From Campylobacterota bacterium (GTDB taxonomy: Bacteria; Campylobacterota; Campylobacteria; Campylobacterales; Sulfurovaceae), in the NCBI GenBank assembly GCA_011330645.1, contig DRQB01000103.1:1-15096 (forward strand): a stretch of 15,096 bases of DNA. The letters run 5' to 3'. A program made the translations under genes and the position numbers. The first letter of the stretch is position 1. Each line of letters opens with the position of its first letter. Under the pieces are notes generated by a model. That model had not been told where the DNA came from. It saw nothing but the letters and a program-made list of their open reading frames with translations, and ran no database searches. Positions 6,950 to 14,518 of this stretch are shown here, piece by piece.

Positions 6950-7920
6950 TGGAAATTTTTAAATATAAAAAACCTCTTAATCTCATGGCGCAAAGCAAAC
7001 GCTTTGGTTTGGTATCACTTACCTTACTTATTATCTCAATAGGGCTTATTTTTACTAAAGGATTTAACTATGGACTTGATTTTGCAGGAGGTACTCTTGT
7101 GCAAGTGCATTATGATACAAAAGCACCTATTGCCAAAGTTAGAAAAGCCATTGCTACAGATAAGAACTATGAGAGTGCTACTGTAACGTATTTTGGAGAC
7201 GATAAAGAAATTATTATACGTACCAAAAACAGTAGTAAAGCTTTAGGTAAAGATATGGGTGACACCATGCGAGAACTCTTGAAAGGTACAGGTAACTTTG
7301 AAGTAAGACGTGTTGATATGGTAGGAGCAAAAGTAGGTTCAGAGCTCCGCGAAAAAGGGATAATGGCGATGTTCTTGTCTATTCTTGGTATCCTTATTTA
7401 CGTTTCTTTCAGATTTGAATGGCGTTTTGCAGTGGCATCAGTGATGGCATTGATTCATGATGTTACTATTGCCATGGGAGCCGTGGTACTCTTTGGAATT
7501 GAAGTCAATCTTGATACCTTAGCCGCGCTCCTTACAATACTTGGATATTCTTTGAATGATACGATTATTGTCTTTGACCGTATTCGTGAAGGGATTGGGA
7601 GTATCAAGAATCCAGATTTAGCCGGTATTATTGATGAATCTGTAACACAAACACTTTCACGTACCACTTTGACATCTTTAACAACATTCTTTGTTGTACT
7701 GACACTTTTTGTGTTTGGTGGAGAGATTATTAAAGGGTTCAGCTTTACCTTGCTTGTAGGGGTTGTTGTGGGTACGTATTCCTCTATTTTTGTGGCATCA
7801 CCTATCCTGATGATGTTAGGTTTCTCTGTGAGTGAGTATAGACTTAAAGAGGCAGCTAAAGCAAAACGTGCAAAAGAGAAAGAAAAAATGCGCGCGATGT
7901 ATGAAAATGGCACACTGTAA
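6949..7920 (+). CDS. secF: Protein translocase subunit SecF
   Basis: SecF is the partner of SecD in the proton-driven export motor. The 323-residue protein has an N-terminal helix (about 18-36), the D1 motif YGLDFAGGTLVQV at 41-53, a periplasmic domain to about 135, and five more helices up to about 292. Conserved membrane motifs include IHDV with D171, GYSLNDTIIVFDRIRE at 199-214, and SRTTLTSLTTF from 237. The C-terminus is a short lysine- and arginine-rich cytoplasmic tail. Its ATG overlaps the secD stop by one base, so expression is coupled. Length and domain order are normal. Confidence 0.96.
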   Translation: MEIFKYKKPLNLMAQSKRFGLVSLTLLIISIGLIFTKGFNYGLDFAGGTLVQVHYDTKAPIAKVRKAIATDKNYESATVTYFGDDKEIIIRTKNSSKALGKDMGDTMRELLKGTGNFEVRRVDMVGAKVGSELREKGIMAMFLSILGILIYVSFRFEWRFAVASVMALIHDVTIAMGAVVLFGIEVNLDTLAALLTILGYSLNDTIIVFDRIREGIGSIKNPDLAGIIDESVTQTLSRTTLTSLTTFFVVLTLFVFGGEIIKGFSFTLLVGVVVGTYSSIFVASPILMMLGFSVSEYRLKEAAKAKRAKEKEKMRAMYENGTL

Positions 7921-7951
7921 AATTAAGAATTAAAAGTTAAAATTAAAAATT
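7921..7951. repeat. Short imperfect AATTAAA direct repeats after secF
   Basis: Immediately after the secF stop, the motif AATTAAG or AATTAAAA recurs about three times (starting at 7921, 7928 and 7941) with TTAA linkers and almost no G or C. It forms no strong hairpin and no terminator. It may be an AT-rich upstream element for the promoter just downstream, or low-complexity spacer. Confidence 0.5.
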
Positions 7952-7957
7952 GTGGTA

Positions 7958-7966
7958 TGCTATTTT
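7958..7966 (+). promoter_or_regulatory. Candidate promoter before the post-secF membrane gene
   Basis: TGCTATTTT fits a TGN extended -10 element, downstream of very AT-rich DNA. It would start transcription near 7973, leaving a leader of about 24 bases that contains the strong AAGGAG ribosome binding site at 7983-7988. The overlapping TATGCT at 7956-7961 is an alternative -10. A gene-specific promoter is plausible because this 76-base gap breaks the tight overlaps of the upstream genes. Confidence 0.35.
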
Positions 7967-7996
7967 TATGAAAAGCTTTAAAAAGGAGATATATTC

Positions 7997-8335
7997 ATGA
8001 ATTGGGGTAAAGTTTTTTATATGTTTTTTACATTGATGTCACTTACGACATCAGCAGCATTTTTGTATGAAAATTCTATTGTAGCATTGTTTATTGCAGG
8101 ATCTGTGAATGTGATTTCAACATTACTCAAAATTGGAGTACGTAATCTGCTCTCTGCAGAACTTTTAGCAGGTTCTTTGGTAGCAGATTTACATCTAATT
8201 CCTGCTTTTTTTGCTTTAGAATTTTATGCAAATGATAAGATAGCAGTCGGTTTGGTCATCGGTGCTGTGGTTGCAAATATTTACACTATCATTGTTACGA
8301 TGATAGAAAGTGCGAAAGAGAAGGCAGACTTTTAA
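7997..8335 (+). CDS. Small four-helix membrane protein of unknown function, probably DUF6394
   Basis: The 112-residue product is almost entirely hydrophobic, with four predicted membrane helices at about 5-24, 27-48, 56-77 and 82-106 and a short charged C-terminal tail ESAKEKADF. Polar residues within the helices include N38, S41, the D64/H66 pair in VADLHLIPAF, and N94. The strong AAGGAG at 7983-7988 sits 8 bases before the ATG. From memory, Campylobacterota carry a small integral membrane gene at this place after secF (H. pylori HP1548), and the family name DUF6394 fits; neither could be checked here. Its position suggests a role linked to the Sec/YidC machinery, but no activity can be read from the sequence. 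Confidence 0.85.
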   Translation: MNWGKVFYMFFTLMSLTTSAAFLYENSIVALFIAGSVNVISTLLKIGVRNLLSAELLAGSLVADLHLIPAFFALEFYANDKIAVGLVIGAVVANIYTIIVTMIESAKEKADF

Positions 8336-8337
8336 AG

Positions 8338-8366
8338 GTGTTACACATTTGGTGCACAGTATAGAT
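8338..8366 (+). promoter_or_regulatory. Paired short palindromes and a possible -10 upstream of ovoA
   Basis: The 64-base gap before ovoA contains the perfect odd-centred palindrome GTGTTACAC (8338-8346), followed six bases later by GTGCAC (8352-8357), so GTG/CAC half-sites repeat. Just downstream is TATAGAT (8360-8366), a fair -10 match that would start transcription near 8373. This layout could be an operator overlapping an ovoA promoter. A later TATTAT at 8379-8384 is too close to the ribosome binding site to be a likely -10. Chance palindromes cannot be excluded. Confidence 0.3.
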
Positions 8367-8399
8367 GGTACTTTACGATATTATTTTTGAGGAGTAACT

Positions 8400-10499
8400 A
8401 TGGTAAAGATGCCCACACTTCATGGCGTAGATTCTGAACAGAAAAGAAAAGAAATTAAAGCATATTTTCAACGCTGTTATAAACGTTATGAATCTCTTTT
8501 TAATCTTGTAGCAGATGAAAGTGCCTACTTTCAAAAAGCTGATCCTCTTCGCCATCCTATTATTTTTTATTACGGACATACCGCTACTTTTTTTATCAAT
8601 AAACTGAAGCTTGCCAAAATCATAGATGAACGTATTGATCCTGTATTAGAATCAACGTTTGCAGTGGGTGTGGATGAAATGTCTTGGGATGACCTGAATG
8701 AACAACATTATGACTGGCCTAGTGTCAAAGAAACGCAAGCGTATCGTGATAAAGTATATGATGTTGTCAATGCACTTATTGACAGACTGCCCTTAACACT
8801 GCCTATTACAGAAGACTCACCTTGGTGGGTGATTATGATGGGTATCGAACATGAAAATATTCATCTTGAAACCTCTTCAGTCCTGATACGACAGCTACCC
8901 TTTGAGTGGGTTAGAGAAGATAAAGATTGGATAGAATGTACACAAGATGCAGTAGCCCCCAAAAATACATTACTGGAGGTATCTGAAGGTACAGTGATTT
9001 TAGGTAAAAACAGAGATGCAAAGCTTTTTGGCTGGGACAATGAATATGGTAACCATCAAGCACATATTCCTTCATTTAAGGCAGCTAAATTTTTAACCTC
9101 CAATGCGGAATACTTAGAATTTGTGAATGACAATGGCTATGGTAATGATGCATTTTGGTGTAGCGAAGGAAAAGCTTGGAGGGACTATACGAAGGCGCAA
9201 TATCCATTATTCTGGCGTAAAAACAGTGAGGGATATGTACTTCGTACCCTCAGTCGAGAAATTGCGTTACCTTTAAGTTGGCCTGTAGAAGTAAATCACT
9301 TGGAAGCTGCTGCCTTTTGTAAGTGGAAAAGTAAACAATTGGGACGAAAGATTACGTTACCCACAGAAGATGAGTATATACGTTTAAGAGATGTGAGTAA
9401 AGTTCCTCCTTATGCAGACTGGACATCTAAGACAGAAAATATCGCAAATATTAATCTGGAAAACCTTGCTTCTTCCGTACCTGTTGATAGTTATAAACAT
9501 GGTGATTTTTTTGATGTTATTGGTAATGTATGGCAGTGGTCGAGGACACCTATCTATCCTTTTGAAGGCTTTAAAGTACATCCTATCTATGATGACTTTA
9601 CTGTACCTACGTTTGATGGGAAACATAACCTTATCAATGGGGGATCATGGATAAGTTGTGGGAACCTAGCTACACAAAAAAGCCGCTATGGATTTAGACG
9701 ACATTTTTATCAACATGCAGGCTTTAGATATATAGAAAGTAATTATGAGGAAAAAGTAGTGACAGATTATTATACTACAGACAAGATTATCGCGCAGTAT
9801 TGCCATTTTGGTTGGGGAGAAAATGCTTTAGGTGTAGAAAATTATCCTGCCGCATGTGTGGCTGTCGCATTAGAAATGATGAAAGACAAACCCAAACGAA
9901 AAGCTTTTGATATTGGTTGTGCTATAGGGCGCAGTACTTTTGAGTTGGCCCGTGAATTTGATGAGGTGATAGGGGTAGACTTTTCAGCACGTTTTATACA
10001 AGAAGCTGAAACATTGAAACAAAATGCTGTACTACGCTATACGATGCCAACAGAAGGTGAGTTGGAAAGTTTCCATGAAGTGAATCTTGCGCATTTTGAT
10101 TTAGAAAAAGCACGTGAAAGCGTCTCTTTTTGGCAGGCAGATGCATGTAATTTAAAACCTATTTTCAAAAATTTTGATCTCATCTTTGCGGGCAATCTTA
10201 TCGATAGACTTTATGATCCTCAAAAATTTTTAGACTCACTTGCACCCAGACTCCATGATGGAGGGATACTCATACTCACTTCTCCGTATACTTGGCAAGA
10301 GGAATCTACTCCTAAAGAGAAGTGGATTGGTGGATACAAGCGTGATGGAGAAAATGTCACTACCCTGCAAGGGCTTGAAGAGATCTTAGGTAAATATTTT
10401 AGATTACTTGAAACAAAAAATATACCTTTTGTTATACAAGAGACTGCACGTAAGCACCAATATACCATCGCTCAAATGACAATATGGGAAAAAATGTAA
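8400..10499 (+). CDS. ovoA: Ovothiol synthase OvoA (5-histidylcysteine sulfoxide synthase / methyltransferase)
   Basis: OvoA is a non-heme iron enzyme that joins cysteine to C5 of histidine with oxygen, giving 5-histidylcysteine sulfoxide. Its C-terminal domain later methylates the imidazole nitrogen of 5-thiohistidine to give ovothiol A. The 699 residues show all three parts. A DinB-like iron domain spans about 15-175, with the likely ligands H60 (YYGHTATF) and H151/H155 (HENIHLE). A formylglycine-generating/sulfatase-modifying fold spans about 190-445, with LPTEDEYIRLR, IGNVWQWSRTP, LINGGSW and SRYGFRRHFYQHAGFRY. A SAM methyltransferase spans about 455-699, with motif I FDIGCAIGRSTFELA and acidic D527 in GVDFS. 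Full length and the fused methyltransferase distinguish it from EgtB of ergothioneine synthesis. GAGGAG lies 5 bases before the ATG. The stop is one base before ovoB. Confidence 0.93.
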   Translation: MVKMPTLHGVDSEQKRKEIKAYFQRCYKRYESLFNLVADESAYFQKADPLRHPIIFYYGHTATFFINKLKLAKIIDERIDPVLESTFAVGVDEMSWDDLNEQHYDWPSVKETQAYRDKVYDVVNALIDRLPLTLPITEDSPWWVIMMGIEHENIHLETSSVLIRQLPFEWVREDKDWIECTQDAVAPKNTLLEVSEGTVILGKNRDAKLFGWDNEYGNHQAHIPSFKAAKFLTSNAEYLEFVNDNGYGNDAFWCSEGKAWRDYTKAQYPLFWRKNSEGYVLRTLSREIALPLSWPVEVNHLEAAAFCKWKSKQLGRKITLPTEDEYIRLRDVSKVPPYADWTSKTENIANINLENLASSVPVDSYKHGDFFDVIGNVWQWSRTPIYPFEGFKVHPIYDDFTVPTFDGKHNLINGGSWISCGNLATQKSRYGFRRHFYQHAGFRYIESNYEEKVVTDYYTTDKIIAQYCHFGWGENALGVENYPAACVAVALEMMKDKPKRKAFDIGCAIGRSTFELAREFDEVIGVDFSARFIQEAETLKQNAVLRYTMPTEGELESFHEVNLAHFDLEKARESVSFWQADACNLKPIFKNFDLIFAGNLIDRLYDPQKFLDSLAPRLHDGGILILTSPYTWQEESTPKEKWIGGYKRDGENVTTLQGLEEILGKYFRLLETKNIPFVIQETARKHQYTIAQMTIWEKM

Positions 10500-10500
10500 A

Positions 10501-11655
10501 ATGTTTAAAAGTATAAATCGTCAAGGTACCTACACCACAAAATATGATGATGCAAAAAAAAAGTTTGGTACGGATGATGTGTTACCTTTATGGGTAGCTG
10601 ATATGGATTTGGCCTCACCTATGTGTGTACAAGAAGCCATGCAAAAAAGAGCACAACATCCCATTTATGGTTATACAAATTACCCAGAAGCATATTATAT
10701 AGCGATTCAAAAATGGATGGAAAAACGTTTTGAATGGAAGATTAAAAAAGAGTGGATTGTCCCTTGCTATGGAGTGGTTCCTTCACTGAATTTTGCTATG
10801 AGTGCCTATACAAATGAGGGTGATAGTATTATCGTTCAAACACCTTTGTATCCTCCATTTGTAAGCTCTATTAAACATAAAAAAAGAAGAGTATTGGAAA
10901 ATACTTTACAGTATGCAGATGGTGCGTATACGATAGATTTTGAAGATTTTGAAACCAAGGCACAAGAAGCGAAACTTTTTTTATTATGTTCTCCACATAA
11001 CCCCACTTCACGAGCATGGAGCAAAGAAGAATTGGAACAGATGGTAGACATTTGTTTAGCCCATGACGTATGTATTGTATCCGATGAGATACATGCTGAT
11101 ATCGTGTATGCAAAAGTGCATCATTCTATAGGTACTTTTAAACAAATAATGCAACATTGCGTAGTCCTTAATGCGCCTTCAAAGACCTTTAATGTGGCAG
11201 GACTCAATACATCTTATGCTATTATTCCTGATACACGATTACGTCAGGCATATACGCTAGAACAAAATAAATCAGGTATCACCAACGGCAATCCTTTTGG
11301 TATAGAAGCACTCATCGCTGCGTATGAAGAGGGTGATGCATGGCTTGTTTTGTTGAAAGACTATTTACGTCAAAATATTAGGTATGTGAAAACATTTCTT
11401 GAAAAAGAGCATATTCCTATTGTCCCCATAGAGACAGAAGCCACGTTTTTAATGTGGTTAGATTGTCGTCAAATGGGAATGACTCAAGAGGCATTGGTGC
11501 ATTTTTTTGTGTATGAAGCCAAATTAGGGTTAAATGATGGGACGAACTTTGGTTCACAAGGAGAAGGTTTTATGCGTTTGAATGTTGGAACATCAAAGGA
11601 CGTATTGGAAGTGGCTATGCAGCGACTACTAGAAGCGTATAGGAAAAATATTTGA
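10501..11655 (+). CDS. ovoB: PLP-dependent 5-histidylcysteine sulfoxide lyase OvoB (PatB/MalY family)
   Basis: This 384-residue fold type I PLP enzyme belongs to the PatB/MalY beta-lyase family. Visible residues are N167 in CSPHNPTSR, D195 in VSDEIHADIVY, the Schiff-base lysine K228 in NAPSKTFNVAGLN, and the carboxylate-binding R359 in FMRLNVG. The N-terminal LPLWVADMDLASP and YGYTNYPEAYY are typical of this lyase family. By itself it could be a cystathionine beta-lyase, but it starts one base after ovoA. In ovothiol synthesis such a lyase cleaves the C-S bond of 5-histidylcysteine sulfoxide to release 5-thiohistidine, so OvoB is the best call. The family is seen directly; the substrate rests on context. 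Its stop overlaps the TTG start of the next gene by 4 bases. Confidence 0.87.
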   Translation: MFKSINRQGTYTTKYDDAKKKFGTDDVLPLWVADMDLASPMCVQEAMQKRAQHPIYGYTNYPEAYYIAIQKWMEKRFEWKIKKEWIVPCYGVVPSLNFAMSAYTNEGDSIIVQTPLYPPFVSSIKHKKRRVLENTLQYADGAYTIDFEDFETKAQEAKLFLLCSPHNPTSRAWSKEELEQMVDICLAHDVCIVSDEIHADIVYAKVHHSIGTFKQIMQHCVVLNAPSKTFNVAGLNTSYAIIPDTRLRQAYTLEQNKSGITNGNPFGIEALIAAYEEGDAWLVLLKDYLRQNIRYVKTFLEKEHIPIVPIETEATFLMWLDCRQMGMTQEALVHFFVYEAKLGLNDGTNFGSQGEGFMRLNVGTSKDVLEVAMQRLLEAYRKNI

Positions 11656-13346
11656 AAAATTTAGTCTTTTTTTATTTAATATGTACTCTGGGTATTTATG
11701 CCTTACCTCAAAGTATCGAATCTTTGATACAACATTCAACCTTAGCACAAAAAGATGTAAGTATTTATATCAAAGAAGTGGGTACAAATGGACGTGTCAT
11801 TGTTTCTCATAATGCACAAACAGCACGTACTCCTGCTTCTGTGATTAAGGTGCTTGGTACGTATGCTTCTTTGCTTAAATTAGGATTTAATTATCGTTTT
11901 CCTACAAAATTTTATACTACGGGGAGCTTACGTAATGGCATACTCCATGGAGATATCATTGTGAAAGGGTTTGGTGACCCTACACTCAACTCAAAAGATT
12001 TAAAAGAGATAGTAAGAAACATTCACGCACTTGGTATTCAAAAAATTACAGGGCATATCGTGATTGACCGTTCTTATTTTAGGGTTGGAACCAAAGACAG
12101 TTCAGGCTTTGATGAACATCCTTATAGCCCATACAATGCTATGCCTGATGCGATGATGTTCAACGAGCGTGTCAGTACAATTTGTGTGACACCCAATAAA
12201 AATGATATTTCGAAAAAGAGTGCTGATGGAAGTTATACGATTACGAATCAACTAAAACGTGTCAATAAACCATGTAAAGGAAGATATTCGTGGCCAGGGA
12301 TAAAGATAGATAAAACAAAGGTGATGCCAAATGTTTTATTGCGGGGGAAAATATCACAGCGTTGTGGTACCCGTAATATTTGTAAAGTGGTCACAAAACC
12401 TTATCTTTCTTTTTATTATGCTCTGAAAGAGGCACTTAAAAAAGAGGGGATAACCGTAGCAGGTAATATGCGTTTGCGTAAAGTACCTCAAAATGCACGC
12501 CTACTTTTTACACATTATTCAGGTTCACTTGAAGAGATTGTTTCTAAAACAGCTAAAAAAAGTAACAACTTGTATGCGCGCCATTTATTGCTTACGTTGG
12601 GTGCCAAAATATATGGAGCACCTGCCACAGTCGATAAAGGAAGACGTGCAGTGGAAAATATCTTAAGAGAAAAAGGCGCATTAGGGACAGGGGTATTGCA
12701 AATAGATAATGGATGTGGACTCTCGCGCAGTGCAAAACTTACTGCAAAATTGCTTGCAGACATGCTTGATAATGCCTACGAGCGTTATGGTCAAAGATGG
12801 ATGAACACATTGTCCATAGCTGGGGTAGATGGTACGATAAAAAGACGTTTTCGAGGTACGGTAGTCAAAAACAGAGCTTGGATGAAAACAGGCACACTTA
12901 AACGGGTTAAAAATATCAGTGGCTATGTCAAAAGTAAGATGGGGAGACTTTATACGGTAGTTATATTGACACATACTACAAAAGGACACTGGAAAGCAGC
13001 ACAACTACAAAATGATATTATCAAGTGGCTCGTTAATTATAAAGCCAAAGGTACCGTGCGTAAGATCCAAAATAGCAAAGATACATCATCTTTATGGTCT
13101 ATGGAAGTTCATGACCCCTTTAGTGACAGTGGGAATAAATATTATGTACAAGCGGGTTCTTTTGTGACACAACCTACAAAAGCATATTTTTTACGTATAG
13201 AACGTTTAGGTCTTCCTTATAAAATGAGACATCTAGGAAAATATAAAGTACTTATAGGTGCATATGCCCAAGAAAAAGATGCTAGAACAGCGTTGGAAAT
13301 GGTACGTAAATATTTGAATACAGGGGCGTTTATCGTAAAGTTATAG
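11652..13346 (+). CDS. dacB: D-Ala-D-Ala carboxypeptidase/endopeptidase (PBP4, peptidase S13) with C-terminal SPOR domain
   Basis: PBP4-type enzymes trim or open peptidoglycan cross-links in the periplasm. The 564-residue product begins with a signal peptide (about 1-18, KNLVFFYLICTLGIYA). It carries the three active-site motifs of the family: S63-V-I-K66, S304-N-N306 and K412-T-G414, with NGCGLSR at 353-359. Between the first two motifs lies the large S13 insertion, with cysteines at 178, 208, 238 and 244. After the catalytic part (to about 463) a linker leads to a SPOR domain at about 496-564 (YYVQAGSF, then LIGAYAQEKDARTALE), which binds denuded glycan at division sites. The start is TTG at 11652, seven bases after AGGA and overlapping the ovoB stop (TTGA), so translation is probably coupled to ovoB. 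E. coli DacB lacks a SPOR domain. Confidence 0.9.
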   Translation: MKNLVFFYLICTLGIYALPQSIESLIQHSTLAQKDVSIYIKEVGTNGRVIVSHNAQTARTPASVIKVLGTYASLLKLGFNYRFPTKFYTTGSLRNGILHGDIIVKGFGDPTLNSKDLKEIVRNIHALGIQKITGHIVIDRSYFRVGTKDSSGFDEHPYSPYNAMPDAMMFNERVSTICVTPNKNDISKKSADGSYTITNQLKRVNKPCKGRYSWPGIKIDKTKVMPNVLLRGKISQRCGTRNICKVVTKPYLSFYYALKEALKKEGITVAGNMRLRKVPQNARLLFTHYSGSLEEIVSKTAKKSNNLYARHLLLTLGAKIYGAPATVDKGRRAVENILREKGALGTGVLQIDNGCGLSRSAKLTAKLLADMLDNAYERYGQRWMNTLSIAGVDGTIKRRFRGTVVKNRAWMKTGTLKRVKNISGYVKSKMGRLYTVVILTHTTKGHWKAAQLQNDIIKWLVNYKAKGTVRKIQNSKDTSSLWSMEVHDPFSDSGNKYYVQAGSFVTQPTKAYFLRIERLGLPYKMRHLGKYKVLIGAYAQEKDARTALEMVRKYLNTGAFIVKL

Positions 13347-13362
13347 TTTACCCCAACTACGC

Positions 13363-13368
13363 TATAAT
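13363..13368 (+). promoter_or_regulatory. TATAAT -10 box before the dapC-like gene
   Basis: A perfect TATAAT, preceded by GC (GCTATAAT, the usual Campylobacterota form), sits 22 bases before the ATG in the 44-base gap after dacB. Transcription would start near 13375, leaving a very short leader. At the predicted start lies a small inverted repeat, CTAAAAATTTAG (13372-13383), which could be an operator or chance. The ribosome binding site AGGG (13382-13385) follows. This suggests that dapC and the next gene form their own transcription unit. Confidence 0.65.
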
Positions 13369-13390
13369 TTTCTAAAAATTTAGGGCAACA

Positions 13391-14518
13391 ATGAACTTCG
13401 AAACCTACCCTTTTGAGAAACTCAATACCTTACTGCAAGATATTACCCCAAGTAGTGACTATACGCCACTCTCTTTAACCATAGGCGAGCCACAATTTGC
13501 TACACCAAGCTTCATACTTGATGCGCTGGATGAACATGCTAGCTTGCTGAATAAATATCCTAAAACAGCAGGAGAAGAAGTTTTACGTGAAGCGATGCTC
13601 ACTTACAATCAAGAGCGTTTTGGTCTAACACTGGACAATAGTCAAATTATCCCAACATTTGGAACACGAGAAGTGCTGTTTAACTTTCCTCAGTTTTTAC
13701 TGCATGATATTGAAAATCCAATGATGGTTTTTCCTAATCCCTTTTATCAAATCTATGAAGGCACAGCCAAAGCATGTAGAGCAGAAGTGATTTACCTTAA
13801 TTTGAATGCTGCAAATCACTTCCAGCCAGAAGTGGATGAAGAGGCTTTAAGCAGAGCAGACTTTGTGATACTTAATTCACCTAATAACCCTACATCTTCA
13901 GTGATGTTGATGGATGATTTAAAAAAGTGGGTTGAACTAGCACTTAAACATGATTTTGTCTTACTCAATGATGAGTGTTATGCTGATTTGTATTTGGGTG
14001 AACCTTTGCCGTCACTGCTTAATGCAAGCATAGAAGCAGGAAACACAGAGTTTAAAAATATTCTGGTTATCAACTCTATTTCTAAACGCTCTTCTGCACC
14101 AGGGTTACGTTCAGGATTTATTGCAGGAGATGCCAAGATACTTAAAGACTACATGGTTTACCGTACGTATGTTGGCTGTGCTTCACCGCTTCCTTTACAA
14201 CATGCAGCAGCAGTAGCCTGGGCAGATCAAGCACATGTGAGTCTGTTTAGAGAAAAGTATAAAAAGAACTTTGCAGTTGCAAAAGAAGTGTTAGGGGTAG
14301 ATGCCCCAGAAGCTACTTTTTATATTTGGCTCAAAGTGGGTGATGAGATAGCATTTACGACCAGATTATATGAAACGTATAATCTCAAAGTCATCCCTGG
14401 TTCCTTCTTGGGACGAGAAGGTGAAGGAAAAGGGTATGTGCGACTTGCACTTGTCTATGAAGCAGATAAAACAAAAGAAGCCTTAGAACGCATCAGATTA
14501 GCAATGGAGATAAAATAA
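13391..14518 (+). CDS. dapC: Class I/II aminotransferase, probably N-succinyldiaminopimelate aminotransferase
   Basis: This 375-residue cytoplasmic PLP enzyme of fold type I shows the standard residues: N166 in LNSPNNPTSS, D194 and Y197 in NDECYADLY, the Schiff-base lysine K232 in NSISKRSSAPGLRSGF, R240 in the same motif, and the substrate carboxylate-binding R351 in YVRLALV. The N-terminal SLTIGEPQFATP and the SKRSSAPGLRSGF form resemble succinyldiaminopimelate aminotransferases, which make N-succinyl-L,L-diaminopimelate on the route to lysine and the peptidoglycan cross-linking residue. The substrate is inferred; other class I aminotransferases share these motifs. Position next to a peptidoglycan peptidase is consistent. 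The start follows AGGG by 5 bases. Its stop overlaps the next ATG by one base. Confidence 0.78.
   Translation: MNFETYPFEKLNTLLQDITPSSDYTPLSLTIGEPQFATPSFILDALDEHASLLNKYPKTAGEEVLREAMLTYNQERFGLTLDNSQIIPTFGTREVLFNFPQFLLHDIENPMMVFPNPFYQIYEGTAKACRAEVIYLNLNAANHFQPEVDEEALSRADFVILNSPNNPTSSVMLMDDLKKWVELALKHDFVLLNDECYADLYLGEPLPSLLNASIEAGNTEFKNILVINSISKRSSAPGLRSGFIAGDAKILKDYMVYRTYVGCASPLPLQHAAAVAWADQAHVSLFREKYKKNFAVAKEVLGVDAPEATFYIWLKVGDEIAFTTRLYETYNLKVIPGSFLGREGEGKGYVRLALVYEADKTKEALERIRLAMEIK

Noticed and set aside
7455..7913. 152-codon minus-strand open frame opposite secF
   Set aside because: Antisense to conserved membrane helices of secF, without ribosome binding site or motif.
8400..10499. Ergothioneine synthase EgtB
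   Set aside because: EgtB is shorter and lacks the fused C-terminal methyltransferase; the methyltransferase here follows the FGE-like domain as in OvoA, and no egtD is adjacent.
10501..11655. Cystathionine beta-lyase (MetC/MalY) as the main call
   Set aside because: The family fits, but immediate adjacency to ovoA makes the sulfoxide lyase OvoB more likely; a secondary beta-lyase activity remains possible.
12681..13004. 107-codon cysteine-containing minus-strand frame inside dacB
   Set aside because: Covers the KTG active-site region of dacB on the other strand; no independent coding evidence.
13347..13390. Rho-independent terminator after dacB
   Set aside because: The only inverted repeat (CTAAAAATTTAG) is AT-only in its stem core and not followed by a T-run; it overlaps a clear -10/ribosome binding site region instead.
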